Source: Gordionus sp. m RMFG-2023
Lineage: Eukaryota; Nematomorpha; Gordioida; Chordodea; Parachordodidae
Reading direction: 5' to 3'
Assembly: GCF_954871325.1 (NCBI RefSeq)
Contig: NC_088775.1
Coordinates: 28,559,561-28,623,560, forward strand
DNA: 64,000 bases
Part shown: positions 1 to 10,886 of the stretch, one piece after another
Layout of the letters: every line of letters starts with the position of its first letter
Position numbering within the stretch: the stretch's first letter is position 1
Notes under the pieces: generated by a model
The model's input: only the letters and a program-made list of their open reading frames with translations
Told to the model about the DNA's origin: nothing
Database searches by the model: none
Made by a program: the position numbers and the translations under genes

Positions 1-389
1 TTCTAGCAGAGTGAAGGGGCTAATATTTTGGATTCGTCAATTACAACACTTCATTAACTTACATACCAAATTTTACCAAAATCTGAGATGGTCGGATTTT
101 AAAATGAATGTTGATATGGAATGGCCCTTTACAGCCCTATGTGAAGTTGAGCTGTTATAATTAATATTAATGTGGTGTGATATGTGATTTAATTGTTGGT
201 AGTCGTATTCTACTCGAATTCCATAGCTGCGCTCAGTTCTAGTATTACCGCAAGCCTTACTTTGGAACGAAGATAGATGTCGCCAGTTGTTAACATTTTG
301 TCTTATTCAAGGGCAACTAATTCCCACTCCGAATTGAATGGATAAAAATGTTCCAACTTTGATCTAAGGGGCAATGCTCCACTATTGTT
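1..389. other. No gene recognised
   Basis: AT-rich sequence with no open frame of note and no repeat that I can match elsewhere in the window. Confidence 0.5.
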
Positions 390-712
390 AGTAGCGCTAG
401 AGGCCTGCACAGGTTGTCCGAAGTCCTTGGGCTCAGGTTCGGGCGTTGAAATTTTTCCCATCAGGCTCGATAAGATGTGTCCGACCAGAAATTCGACCCG
501 ATAAATTTAAATATAAAAATACAAATATCTTTTGTTTTACAAAAAATGTCAATCAGAATAACTGATATTGATGTGTATTTTTAATATGTTCTATTAATAT
601 TTTTTTAGAAATTTTTTTTCTATATAAACAATTATATAATAATTTTTCGATATCAATCATGCAAATTATTTTATATAATCACAATAATTTTTAAATTCAA
701 ATATATTTTAAC

Positions 713-1452
713 TAGGGCTGTGCCGATATTAAATATCGGATTGGTACCGATATTTAGCGTTTTCCGAAAATATCGGATCGGACCGATACCTGAAAAAACC
801 GATCCGATTCGATCTTTTTATTTTTCTTTTTTTTGTTATTTTATTTTATGTTATGTATATTTATTTTACACTATAATATTTTCTAAATAATTTTTTTAAA
901 TTTTATTACCAAAGTTTTATTTATTTTAAATCTTTTTAAATAAAGCCAATTTTTTTATTTATACTTTAAATAAAAGAATTTTTTTAAATATGGTATCTGA
1001 ATTATGGAAATATTTTACAAAAGACAAAGATAATTTTGCAAAATGCGTTATTTGCAGAATCATCTGAGTCTGCCTTCATTACGGCAGGAGATATAGATAG
1101 TCCATATCGTAGAAGCTTATTCCCAGAAAATCTAGAGGTTCTAATATTTATTAAAAAAATCTAATATATTATAATTTTATATATTAAATAATACAATTTT
1201 ATAATTTCAACATAAAATGGATATATTATTAAATATTAATTTTTTTTATTATAGTCTTAATTGTAGAAATAAAAAAATTAAATTAAATTCATAATTCGAT
1301 TTTTTGCATAAAAAATATTGATTTCTTAATTACATTTGGTTTAAACAGGGGTGATTAAAAATCAGTAAAAATATCGGATCGGTTTTGAAACAATATCGGA
1401 AAATATCGGATCGGATCGGATCGGTGAAAATATGTGGATCGGCACAGCCCTA
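713..1452 (+). mobile_element. Internally deleted hAT transposon with exact 8-bp TSD
   Basis: The terminal inverted repeat TAGGGCTGTGCCGAT opens the element and its complement ATCGGCACAGCCCTA closes it. The 8-bp duplication ATTTTAAC sits at 705-712 and again at 1453-1460 with no mismatch, the signature of hAT integration. Subterminal motifs ATCGGATCGG and CCGATATT are repeated inside both ends. At 740 bp it is far shorter than a full hAT and keeps only the two ends of the transposase gene, so it is non-autonomous. The exact duplication suggests a young insertion. A related end lies at 62020-62160. Confidence 0.9.
990..1164 (+). pseudogene. hAT transposase remnant: BED finger start joined to hAT C-terminus
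   Basis: The reading frame opens MVSELWKYFTKDKDNFAKCV and reaches a Cys-x2-Cys pair, which matches the first half of a BED zinc finger (DNA-binding domain of hAT transposases). About 65 bases later, in a different frame, the text continues SAFITAGDIDSPYRRSLFPE and then NLEVLIFIKKI before a stop. That matches the conserved C-terminal hAT dimerisation segment. Everything between, including the RNase H-like catalytic core, is missing. The element is therefore a classic internal-deletion derivative with its breakpoint near 1056-1063. It cannot encode an active enzyme and would need a full-length relative elsewhere to move. Confidence 0.8.
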
Positions 1453-2018
1453 ATTTTAACTTTAATTTATATTTAAACTGAATAAAATTTAAATGTATAC
1501 AAATCAGAGACCTTTTTTTTAAATATACCCGGGCCGAGTCTGAAATTTTTTTTAAAAAAATACCCGGGCCGGACCTGAAATTTTTTTAGGGCCGGGCCGT
1601 ATATTTTAAAACCAAATATTTGAAATCGCTATTTAGCTATAAAAATCAAAAATAAATATAATATATTTTAAAAAAATCAGGACCGGGCCTGCAAATATAA
1701 ACCTCGGGCTGGGCCGAAAACATTTTTGAAAAAAAATTGGGCCGGGCCGTGCAAATGATTACTTCTGCAGGTCTCATTTAATAAAATGCAACGTTATATG
1801 AATATTTATTAGATTATGGAAGTTAAATATACTTTTATTTAAGGTGACAACAGGTGAATAAATACACAAATTTTCAATTGTATTTAACTCAAATTATAAA
1901 AAAAAAATTTAGTCGGGCTCGTCGGGTTGGATCTAAAAATGTATGCTTGGGTTCGGACAAAAAATGTAAACTCGGGCTCGGCCGCGAAAAAATCACTTCG
2001 CAGACGTCTAACTAGCAC

Positions 2019-2931
2019 ATTGAATATCCCCAACGTGTTGAACTCTAAACGATTTAATGATAAGTCAATGTGGTCTATATTGAGTAAAATGGTTCTATGT
2101 ATATGGCCGACAACAGGCAATAAACAATTACCCAAAGCATATATTTCCAAAATCTGGACAAATCAAGCAACTTATACCCATCAACAGACCAGCGATCACG
2201 TTTATTCCAGAGATAAAAAACCTAAAAGGAGACCAAATTAACAATTCAAAAAGCTATCCAATGGAAGAGAAATATATTAAACATACTTAATGGCAGTACA
2301 AATTTATGGTATAAATGTTGATGGGGGGATATATACCGGCGAAAGCATCTATATGATAGGTAGAAAAACCTTAATCAGTTATCCCAAGCCTAAATAACGC
2401 TATCCACAAAGATAGTCATGTGATATACAGAGAATTAGAACAAAAAGGATTTATAAGTGCTGTAATATAATGATCAATCTCAAATAATGATTTTTGGAAG
2501 AGATTGCTATCAAAAAATTTTGCAGACTATGACGAAGACAAAACCAGTATCAGATCATAAACCAATACTCACGCCCATTCCTGAGTTCGGGAAAGGTAGA
2601 CAATGAATTTATGGAAATGAAGAATTCTGACAACTCAGTAGACATCGCCACCCATTGAATTCGATTAACATGACGTATAGCTTAAACTGCTCCAATTTCA
2701 AAATTTTGTTTCCCACCGTCATCCCAAAACAAAACAATAGCACGTCACCTAATCTACGGACATCCACACCTCCTCCCCACCTGGTATCAAACCCAGACCT
2801 TAATCAATCATTAACCCAAGATACTCCTGCAAAATATGGCAAGATGTAGAATGTCTCAGGGTCATATTCTTCAAAAACAAGCAACCAGAGCTCGATGCAT
2901 ACTCACCTCAAAACAACACGAATGACCCTAT
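2019..2931. other. No gene recognised
   Basis: One 64-codon open frame at 2655-2849 is proline, serine and asparagine-rich and shows no domain. I see no repeat boundaries here. Confidence 0.4.
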
Positions 2932-4092
2932 AGTGTTGTTTTATAGTCAAGTTCTCCTGACTCTGAGTCGAAGTCGCAATAATTCTACTCAAAACTCGAC
3001 ACGAGTTATCGATTTATTTTTAATACTCGAGTTCTGAACTCAAGTCGCCACTCGAGTTTTGAACACGTGACCCGAAGACGACTGCCCTGAGTATGATGAT
3101 GGAGACAAATGAGAGTAGTGAATAGAGAACAAGGAATCTGAAGATTGATTATGCATAAGAATAAGAAAAGTGCTCAAAATAGATTTTAAAAAAAAATAAT
3201 TTTAATCATATGATATTATAAATTTAACATTTTATTTTTAATACATTAAAAGAAAAATATCTGGACTGCCAAATATGGGTTCGAAACCCGAATTCGGAGT
3301 CAGGAATTTTAAATTTATTTAACGGAAATTTTGATAACATGTACTTAATCGGAAACCGATTTTCTGAGAGTTTAGAACCCGCCCGGTCCATATATATCAG
3401 ATTTAATGGGTAGCCCCTAAATCGGTCTTTGTTTAATGTTAAATCTAGACCCGTCCATTAAGAGCTATTCGATGCTCGAAAATATATTTTCACAATCAAT
3501 TACATGTTACCCCCCTCCCCAGGTCGTACTCATATACACCATATTAAGGTAGAGCTAGGATTATTTGATACCCATCCATCCTCATATCAATATTTGGTGC
3601 TAATTAAATTTTTCCTGAACCCAGTAATAATAGCTTCGCCCATTGAGATGAGGCGTTTGATCATTACCTATTCAATATATATAATTAGCTATCGATTGAT
3701 ACCTTTATTAACCATATATTTATATACTTTAATAAGGTCAAGAAAAAACAACTTAAAATATATTGGTCTGAACCTCGGGTTTGTGCTTATAGCTGGTTTA
3801 GTCGATTTTTAGATCCAAGCCTTGGATCTGGATTAACCACCCAAATAACAACACTAATATAAGTAAGCGAGTTTCATAAAATTTAAGTTAACCTATTGAG
3901 TTCACAACTCAAGTTCAAAACTCGAGTAACAATTTGAGTTCACGACTCAAGTTCAGAACTCGAGTCGCGACTTGAGTTCATGACTCGAGTTGTAAAAACA
4001 AGTCGACTAATCAAGTTTTGAATCGATTTTTCGGCTAAAAACTCGAATTGAGTCGTGGTTAAGCCAACTCGGCTGAATCGTTTAACAATACT
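2932..4092. mobile_element. hAT-like element with CTCGAGTT subterminal repeats
   Basis: The left end AGTGTTGTTTTATAG and the right end GTTTAACAATACT form a short imperfect inverted repeat of the common hAT type AGTGTTGTT. The flanks GACCCTAT (2924-2931) and AACCCTAC (4093-4100) share ACCCTA in register (6 of 8). Both ends hold dense, opposed copies of ACTCGAGTT and AACTCAAGTC (2945-3075 and 3885-4075), which would pair into a large stem. The middle part, about 3240-3840, contains GGTTCGAAACCCGA and a different base composition and may be a separate insertion. No transposase is visible. Confidence 0.5.
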
Positions 4093-6308
4093 AACCCTAC
4101 ATATACCAACGGTAGCGAACAAAGCTTAAAATGCTGCCCACAAGATAGAGTAACTAAAGAAGTCGCCAACTCAGGCTAAATCGATCCACATCAGTAGACC
4201 AAAAGGATGGAAGAAGTCCTTGAAACATCTACACAGGCAAATAATTAAACTTTTATAGACATATATAGAGCAAGACAATACTTTGATTTTCACAATATTA
4301 ATTATGTTATTAAATAAATAAGCATCATTATATCATCAAAGATATTGCTAAATATTTAAATTTAATTCATAACATTAATAGAGAATAAAACTAATATTTT
4401 TATTTTGAGATTTCTTCATAACCATTTTTAAAAAATTGGGCCCGCAGGCCAGTCCTGGAATTTTTTGCCACCGTGCCACAACCTTCTACCTTTGTGCAGT
4501 TAAATTCATTCTCCCATTCATCATCTTCATTCAATTAGTTTTCCCTTGTAAGTTTTGTAGCTATTCTTTATTCCGTTACCATCGATCATTTTTTCCATCC
4601 ATATTCTCCAGACACCTACCACATCCTGTCCTTTTTTTGTCATCCGCTTTGCAATCCGGAACATATTTCTTCTTCTTTCCATGCACTCCACGTCTTTTTC
4701 GAACCCCTAGCTTTTATCTTATTTCTCATTAATTTCTTGGTATTTAACTGTTCTTTTGTATATTTATATCGCTATCCTCTTTACTATCATAACATCTTTT
4801 AAAACTCTGTTTTTCGTTCACAAGTTTAGCCACCTCCAAATTCTACCATCATGTCCCCTTCTGTCCATCCGCATACCTCAGTTACTTCCTACCAGGCTTT
4901 CTTGTCACATTTGTCATCTACACCTGATGCTTGAGTAACTTCAGAATCTCTTATCGCCAGTGTAGTCCTATCAAATGGTTAACGGTGCATATATGCACCA
5001 GGCTAGATTTTCTATTTAGGATTATTTTTTTGACTGATTTTTTTAGAATATCATATTTGAGCATTAATTAATATAATTTGAAAAAATTGAGCATTTTTAT
5101 CCACTAGAAAATTGACCATTAATGGGTTAATATAAGCGATCCTCATGCCTTTAAATATAAGATCTCCAACAATCAGATTGGTGCTCTACGCATTTTCCCC
5201 TCCCTCCAGTATCACTAACATTCTTCACTATACACCTATCACATCTCACTAATCACCAGCTTCTTTGGTTCTTTCATAAACACTATATCTCAAACCATTT
5301 TCATATCATCACCAAAATCTAGAATTTTTCAGGCCAAAGCTAAATTACCTATGGACTCCTTCATACGCCTCACTATTCACTTATCCTTGCCAGTTCATGG
5401 CCAATCATAATCCTCGTTATTAGATAGTTTTGATATAACCTACAATCGACTAACCCAAAATGAATCTATCTTTCGTTACTTCTGTGAATAGTCTCCTACC
5501 AAATATTATAATCCAATCTTTTTACCTCTATTACTTCTTCCACCCATTTCTCTGAACTAATACACCAATAACTCTGCCATCATTACTACCTCGCCAGAAA
5601 TAATTGTACTTTTTATTTGTCTCGCCAATCTTTCCCTCACTATTTATCTAAATAGAAAACATAAATATCATAACTGATTGAACCGACAACTTTTATATTT
5701 ACTACTGATTTCTTATTGATTATACCAAACAAATAATAATTTCATACTGACTTTAATTAAAAATAATTATATATATCATCACTAATTTTTAAAAAATGTA
5801 TATATTTACTACATCATTAAAAAAAAAAAATATTGGTCATTTATAATATAAATATGTCATTTAATTTACCGTGATTATAATCTATAATTTCCCAGAAATC
5901 GGAATTTTTAAAGGGCACATTTACAGGTTTTGTAGATTATCTATCAAATTAGGATCCACATTTGATTCTCCAAAATATGGGATAGGAATGCAATTTTATC
6001 TTTGTGTCATCCCGAGCCCGGCCTGAAATATTTAACAATTTAGGCCCCAACCCGGTTTCGAGCTGGCTTGCAAGGTTTCAAGATAGATTTTAGTGAATGT
6101 GGAAAAAAAATATTAACTAAATTAAATAAACTTAAAAAGCTTGTCAAGAATGCCGTGTCGGAACCGATCAAATCTTGAGTAGTGCTCCGCCAATCTTGGC
6201 TCATCAGACTAAAAGGAAATATCTTAAATTTTTTGTGAGATCAAAAAATTATTATATAAATGTTATATCGTATATAAAATATATAAAAGATTATCTTATT
6301 TTATATTT

Positions 6309-6490
6309 ATATGATACGGTACTATTTAGAAAGAAGAGTGAAAGAGAGGGAAAAGTCTAGTAACGTTTAGTGTTTTAAATCACCTGACTTTAACTAACTC
6401 CGCAATTTATAAATTATGTTTATGATATGGTACTATTTAAAAAGGGGAGTGAAAGAGGGGAAAACCCCTTGACGCGTTTAGTGTTAAAAT
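6309..6490 (+). repeat. Diverged direct duplication of about 70 bp
   Basis: The segment beginning TATATGATACGGTACTATTT near 6309 recurs at about 6420 as TATGATATGGTACTATTTAA. Both copies continue through GAGTGAAAGAG and end near GTTTAGTGTT. The copies are roughly 110 bp apart. The nature of the parent sequence is unknown. Confidence 0.6.
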
Positions 6491-7060
6491 TATTTATTTT
6501 TGGCCAAAGTTTTTAAATTAATCTCAATCTTTAAGCTGGGACTTATCTTTCTCCCTTGTTTAAGACATGCTTATAAGTTAAAAACTTGGATGAGCCGTAT
6601 TAGAGTTTGCCAAAGATAGGCAATTTAGCGGCACTAGTTCAGTCCTAGCTGAGTCTTAGATTAATAGAACCCCGGGTCTGAACCCCAGATTCGCGCTCAG
6701 AGCAGGCCTATAGGCTTTTAACTCCGCTTCTGTCAATTTCACGAAAGAGCAACTTTAAAAAAAACCGAGTCATTAAGGTTAACATAAAAGAATTTTATGA
6801 GTAAATCTTATAAAATAAATATTCATATTTGTTGATCGAAAAATTTGTTCAAAATTTGAGGCGATAAAAAAAATCGTCAAACGCTTATTGAAGTTTTTTT
6901 TGTCAACCCGTTTTTAAGGGTATTTTTTTGAAAGCGAAAGAACCCTATAATCCGAGGTATCCTCACACGGGAGGGCCTATGCCAAATTTTTTTTGTAAAT
7001 AAGGGGTCTTCAAATTACTGAGTATTATAAAAAATTGTTTTTAACGGGAAGTTCTTGAGG

Positions 7061-7099
7061 GGTGTGTGTGTGTGTGTGTGTGTGGGGGGGGGGGGGGGG
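7061..7099 (+). repeat. (GT)n microsatellite running into poly-G
   Basis: About eleven GT dinucleotides are followed directly by about seventeen G. Such a tract is prone to length error, so assembly across it may be inexact. Confidence 0.9.
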
Positions 7100-7112
7100 T
7101 TCTGTCTACAAT

Positions 7113-7216
7113 AATTAAGTATTGTACCTTCATTTAAATCCCTTATTGTTTATTAGGTAGACATAATTAAGTACTGTACCTTCATTTAAATCCCTTATTG
7201 TTTATTAGGTAGACAT
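7113..7216 (+). repeat. 52-bp tandem duplication
   Basis: Two adjacent copies start AATTAAGTATTGTACC and AATTAAGTACTGTACC. They differ at about one position and both end GGTAGACAT. The high identity indicates a recent event. Confidence 0.9.
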
Positions 7217-8160
7217 GCACTTTCAATTTTAATATAGTACCTGAATACTTTAATCATTTAACATTATTTTACGAATCATAATTTTTTAAACAAAATGTGA
7301 TCAAGTAAAAACTCCCGGAATTCAAAAAAAAATGAAATATAAATTAATAAATAATTAGTGATAAGCATGCAAAAATTAAATCGATAATCATTGTCGGTTT
7401 AAAAAAAATGATAATAAAATCATGTAATTTTTTTTAATATATAATTATACATTTTTCATAACATATTTACATTCTTTCGCTCACGTTAAACAGATATTTT
7501 TTTAAAAAAATTCCATTTTCTTAATCAAAATAAATTTCGTAAACGCTTATGTATGAAAGCCAATACGCAGTTCAAATACTTTATTGATTTTTATAGCCGA
7601 TATAAACCTTTATCTTCGCGCGGGCAATTAGAACAATGCGCAAATACGCACATTTTATAAAAAAAATGCTTTTTTATTTATACGTGTAATAAAATGGCTG
7701 GGTATTTGCCAAGACGCTCATGGTTCATATTGTTTAAAAAAATTTGCGAAAATAAAATGCGCGAATATGCGCCTCTTAATTTCTAGCGATGATAAAGAAT
7801 GTGTTTTTGTCAACAACTAATGACGTATTATTGATTTGTGAATTGGAAACCGTGTCAAAATATAAAATTTTTGTTAAAAAAAATTAAAGAATATTAACAT
7901 GTTTAAAGAGTCATACACCGGAGAAAATTTCTCATTTTCAAAAAAGAAAACTATGTTTAACTACAAATCGAAAAGGTGTATTTAGCATATTGTATTTCTT
8001 TCTTTTCTCCTTTATTTTATGTATTTATTTCTTTCCTTCTTTCCGTCCTTTTGTGAGTTAGAGGAAAAAGACAATAAAAAAAGGATCATTGAAATGTCGA
8101 TTGGAACAATTTCCAAAAAAATCTAACATTATTAAAAAGTAACCGCTCTAAAAAATTAAA

Positions 8161-8727
8161 TCAATATAAATAGTTCGTTACGCTGTAGCGTGCCGCACTG
8201 GGTTCTGGATCCCGCCTCGCGTCCGCAATATCACCAACGCGTTCACGCCCAGTTGTCATTCCCGAGTCTATGGTGTCTTCCATCACAACCGAATAAAGCT
8301 GTGGCTGAACGGTAGGCGGAATGACCGCTTCCCTTTTGACGCGCTCGGCTTCTTCGTAGGAGGGGAGTCGCGTAGCAGTTCCATAATCAGGAGGTGGGCA
8401 CTCAGAATATCCAGGAGGTTTAGAACCGGAAGTAGAGGACGGGTTATCGAAAACGGGTAGCATCGATGGAGAGGTGCTCAGGTTTTGATCTACTGCCGGT
8501 GTTAGAGAACCGGTTGGATTTTGTTGTAGGTTATGATTGAGTGGTTGTAGTTCAGAAGATGATGAGAACGATACTGCCGTAATGGGAGGAATGTTTAACA
8601 GTGGAGCAGGTGATTGGGATTGGGTTAAAGGGAGGTGGTTACTAGGGTTAATGTTGGCATTAGAAGGTAATGAGGTTGGTATCATTGAATCTGTGTTATC
8701 TATATTATCGTCTTCTTCAATGCTCAT
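8161..8727 (-). CDS. NDFIP-like (NEDD4-interacting adaptor) N-terminal exon
   Basis: This is the only stretch in the window that reads like host protein. The start used is MSIEEDDNIDNTDS at 8727, because the upstream in-frame ATG at 8802 adds a hydrophobic AT-rich run with different composition. A Ser/Pro/Asn-rich region (residues 1 to about 105) is followed by KPPGYSECPPPDY, with two Pro-Pro-x-Tyr-type motifs. Next comes ATRLPSYEEAERVKREA, which closely resembles the conserved segment before the membrane domain of NDFIP proteins, the adaptors that recruit HECT ubiquitin ligases of the NEDD4 group through their PY motifs. The three membrane helices of the family are not encoded here, and the frame runs to a stop after SVTNYLY. 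An intron is therefore likely near the 3' end, with later exons at lower coordinates or outside the window. I found no membrane-encoding exon in 1-8160. Base composition is clearly GC-richer than the surroundings. An unrelated PY-motif protein remains possible. Confidence 0.6.
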   Translation of the reverse strand: MSIEEDDNIDNTDSMIPTSLPSNANINPSNHLPLTQSQSPAPLLNIPPITAVSFSSSSELQPLNHNLQQNPTGSLTPAVDQNLSTSPSMLPVFDNPSSTSGSKPPGYSECPPPDYGTATRLPSYEEAERVKREAVIPPTVQPQLYSVVMEDTIDSGMTTGRERVGDIADARRDPEPSAARYSVTNYLY

Positions 8728-9029
8728 ATCTTTAACATTAAACTCCAAAAAAACGAGATATAATATAAAAATTATGTTGTTTGAATAGGGCTGGAAATTC
8801 ACTTCATATAAATCGCGGTTTAAATTAAAATAACTATAGGTTCAACAATATATTTTAAAGATATAATGTGATTGGAAAATAATAATTGACGAGTATCTTA
8901 TGAGAATGATTGAAAGAAATAATTTGTAGGCACGTTATATATGTCAGAGACCTGCATACAATATTTTAGAATAAATAAATTTTTTTTAAAAAAATTCAAT
9001 ATGCACGATATTCGTTAATCCATTATAAT

Positions 9030-10490
9030 CAGAGTTGTTAAACGCTACTTTTAAAAGTAGTGAACTACCGCTATTTGTCAAAAAAAGTAGCGCACTACCG
9101 CTATCGCTATTTGTCAAAAAAATAGCTCGCTATTAGCTACTATTTTTTAAAAGTAGCTTTTGCCTATAATGTTATTGTATAGTAAATATATAAAAATCAA
9201 CATTTATAAATATTAAAATATAGTTAGTTTTGATTATAAAAAAATTTATGTAATAAAAATAAATATTTATGGTAATTTGTTGCATTTTAATAATAAAATC
9301 ATTTCAATATTATCATCCCCAAGTTTAGAGCGACGATCAGTATAAGTTTTGCTTTGCCTTACTAAATAATCTCTCGACTAGCACTTGAGGGTAAGGGCGT
9401 ATTTAATCTTATATACATATTTTTAAATAAGATAGATTATCAATAATTTTATTTGCAAGTACATCGTATCCTATTATCATTTTGAGGACTAATGCCACAG
9501 ACCTTCTTTTTAAAGTCCTAGGGTCGCCAAAGGCTTGTGATTCCCAAATAAGCTCAAAAATATTTAATCAGATCAATTTATAAATATAAATAAGTTTTTA
9601 CCTTCTGTTATGTGTCCAACTATCTCCCGTGGTACATATATATGACTGATAACTCTACTATTAGAGAATCTTTCATCATTTTAACCCTATCTGCTATTTT
9701 ATTCATTAGTGTCTGGCGGCATAAAATCGTTGTACCAGGGGATAGTTTTAATCATCATGGTAAATGATGGATTATCAACCAAGGACATTGGCTGAACTGT
9801 ATAAATTATATCAACAATAACATTATCAACCAATTTCTGAGAAATATTGTCATTTGCATTATTAATTAATTTGGTTTGAATTGAATTAGTCTTTTTGGAT
9901 GTAGAGTCGCCTATACCAAAATTATTTAGATGTTTCTCAATTTCCTTAAAACTCATGAAGAGTCTTATAAAATAAATATTATTAGAATGTAAAAATGGCA
10001 ATTTACCTTTAGGTGTTTCTTGAGGTTATAGCTACTGATTGATTTGAGGAAATATTTTTTTTTACATTTTATGCAAATAAATTTAAAGCCAGTTTTGGAT
10101 TATATATTTATTTTAAAAAAAATTCAAATCTAGGCAATGGGAAATTTGTATTATAGCTATTAAGAACATTTTTTTCCCTGGTATCTTCCATTTCATTAAT
10201 ATCATTGTCTGAATCACTTTCAACGATTTGGATATCCATAGGCGATGACATTTTAAATTATTAACAAGGTTTATAATACAAATTAAAATATAAATTACAA
10301 ATTAAAAATATATTTCAATTTCAAAATTAAATAATAAATCATAAAAATTATAATTAATTATATTATATTTAAATTTTCAGTTTATACTTACCTTCATTAT
10401 ATTTTTTTCCAAAAAAAAGCGCGTTAAAAAATTAAATAATTACAAAAAAAGTAAGCTATAGCTACCAAAAAAGATAGCGCGCTAACTCTG
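9030..10490 (-). mobile_element. hAT transposon with exact 8-bp TSD
   Basis: The ends are CAGAGTTGTTAAACGC and GCGCTAACTCTG, imperfect inverted repeats. The duplication ATTATAAT at 9022-9029 is repeated exactly at 10491-10498. Subterminal AGTAGCGC and GCTACT motifs recur inside both ends. The length (1461 bp) is about half that of an autonomous hAT, and the minus-strand transposase lacks most of its catalytic core. Confidence 0.9.
9267..10251 (-). pseudogene. hAT transposase, internally deleted
   Basis: The minus-strand gene starts MSSPMDIQIVESDSDNDINE at 10251. It then shows a BED zinc finger (Cys-x2-Cys in ICIKCKKK, then NLKKHL) and a segment VQPMSLVDNPSFTMMIKTI, the 'QPFSxVExxxF' motif found after the BED finger in hAT enzymes. 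The catalytic middle is absent. The last part, at about 9400-9267, reads RRSKLGDDNIEMILLLKCN, the typical hAT C-terminus. The segments are in different frames, and an A/T-rich junction at 9420-9690 marks the loss of the core. It is inactive, and its order and strand agree with the element ends. Confidence 0.8.
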
Positions 10491-10498
10491 ATTATAAT

Positions 10499-10878
10499 GC
10501 CCTAAAATGATTTTTAACGATATTATAAGACTTTTATTGCATTGAAATGTTCATATATATCGGGCCCATTTTTATATTTTGAGATTGAGATATTTTTGAA
10601 ATAATTTCAGCAGCATTTATTATTGAAGAAATTATTAGAAAAAGGGTAATTAAATAATAGAAGGAAAAAAATTGATTTTTAAAATATTAATTTTATATTT
10701 TATACTGGACATAAGATAACCAATATAAAAAAAATTTAATTTTGATGTTTCCCCCTTTATAAATTCTTAGTTATCAATACAGATTGAATATTCGAATCAT
10801 AGTTTTTAATTTAAAACTAATTAACATAAGTAAACGATGAAAAAGCCGATTTTTATACTTTTAAATCTATCTCATTAT
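10499..10878. other. No gene recognised
   Basis: AT-rich spacer between two hAT elements with no open frame or repeat of note. Confidence 0.5.
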
Positions 10879-10886
10879 ATAATTAC

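Larger units (their letters stand above)
398..2010. mobile_element. Old hAT-like element with CGGGCC-rich subterminal repeats
   Basis: The left end starts TAGAGGCCTGCAC and the right end finishes GCAGACGTCTA, giving an imperfect inverted repeat. The flanks AGTAGCGC (390-397) and ACTAGCAC (2011-2018) match at 6 of 8 positions, as an aged 8-bp hAT target duplication would. Both ends carry short clusters of CGGGCC, GGGCTCG and GGGCCGGGCCG with intervening A/T runs, a pattern common in hAT subterminal regions. A second similar end, GCAGGTCTCA at about 1770, suggests that the right part is itself composite. No transposase is readable apart from the nested element at 713-1452. Boundaries are tentative. 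Confidence 0.4.
4101..8160. other. Long stretch with no recognised gene
   Basis: 4436-4940 is strongly pyrimidine-rich on the plus strand, with open frames but no recognisable protein. 5900-6060 holds a single GCCCGGCCTGAAATATTT-like segment similar to hAT subterminal sequence. 6950-7000 and 7580-7790 hold short GC-richer islands (GCGCAAATACGC and GCGAATATGCGC). None of these supports a gene call. Confidence 0.4.

Noticed and set aside
1884-2241. Overlapping plus and minus frames at the right end of the old hAT-like element
   Set aside because: They cross the element boundary near 2010 and contain subterminal repeat sequence, so neither is credible as a gene.
4436-4938. Two plus-strand frames rich in Phe, Leu and Pro, looking like membrane proteins
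   Set aside because: The hydrophobicity follows from a pyrimidine-rich strand. There is no conserved motif and no plausible gene structure.
6630-6700. Sequence with A-box-like TAGCTGAGTCTTA and B-box-like GGGTCTGAACCCC
   Set aside because: The boxes are only about 28 bases apart, too close for a tRNA, and no cloverleaf can be drawn. A SINE head is possible but not supportable from one copy.
8537-8788. 83-codon plus-strand frame
   Set aside because: Antisense to the NDFIP-like exon, whose minus-strand reading has recognisable PY and LPSYEEAER motifs.
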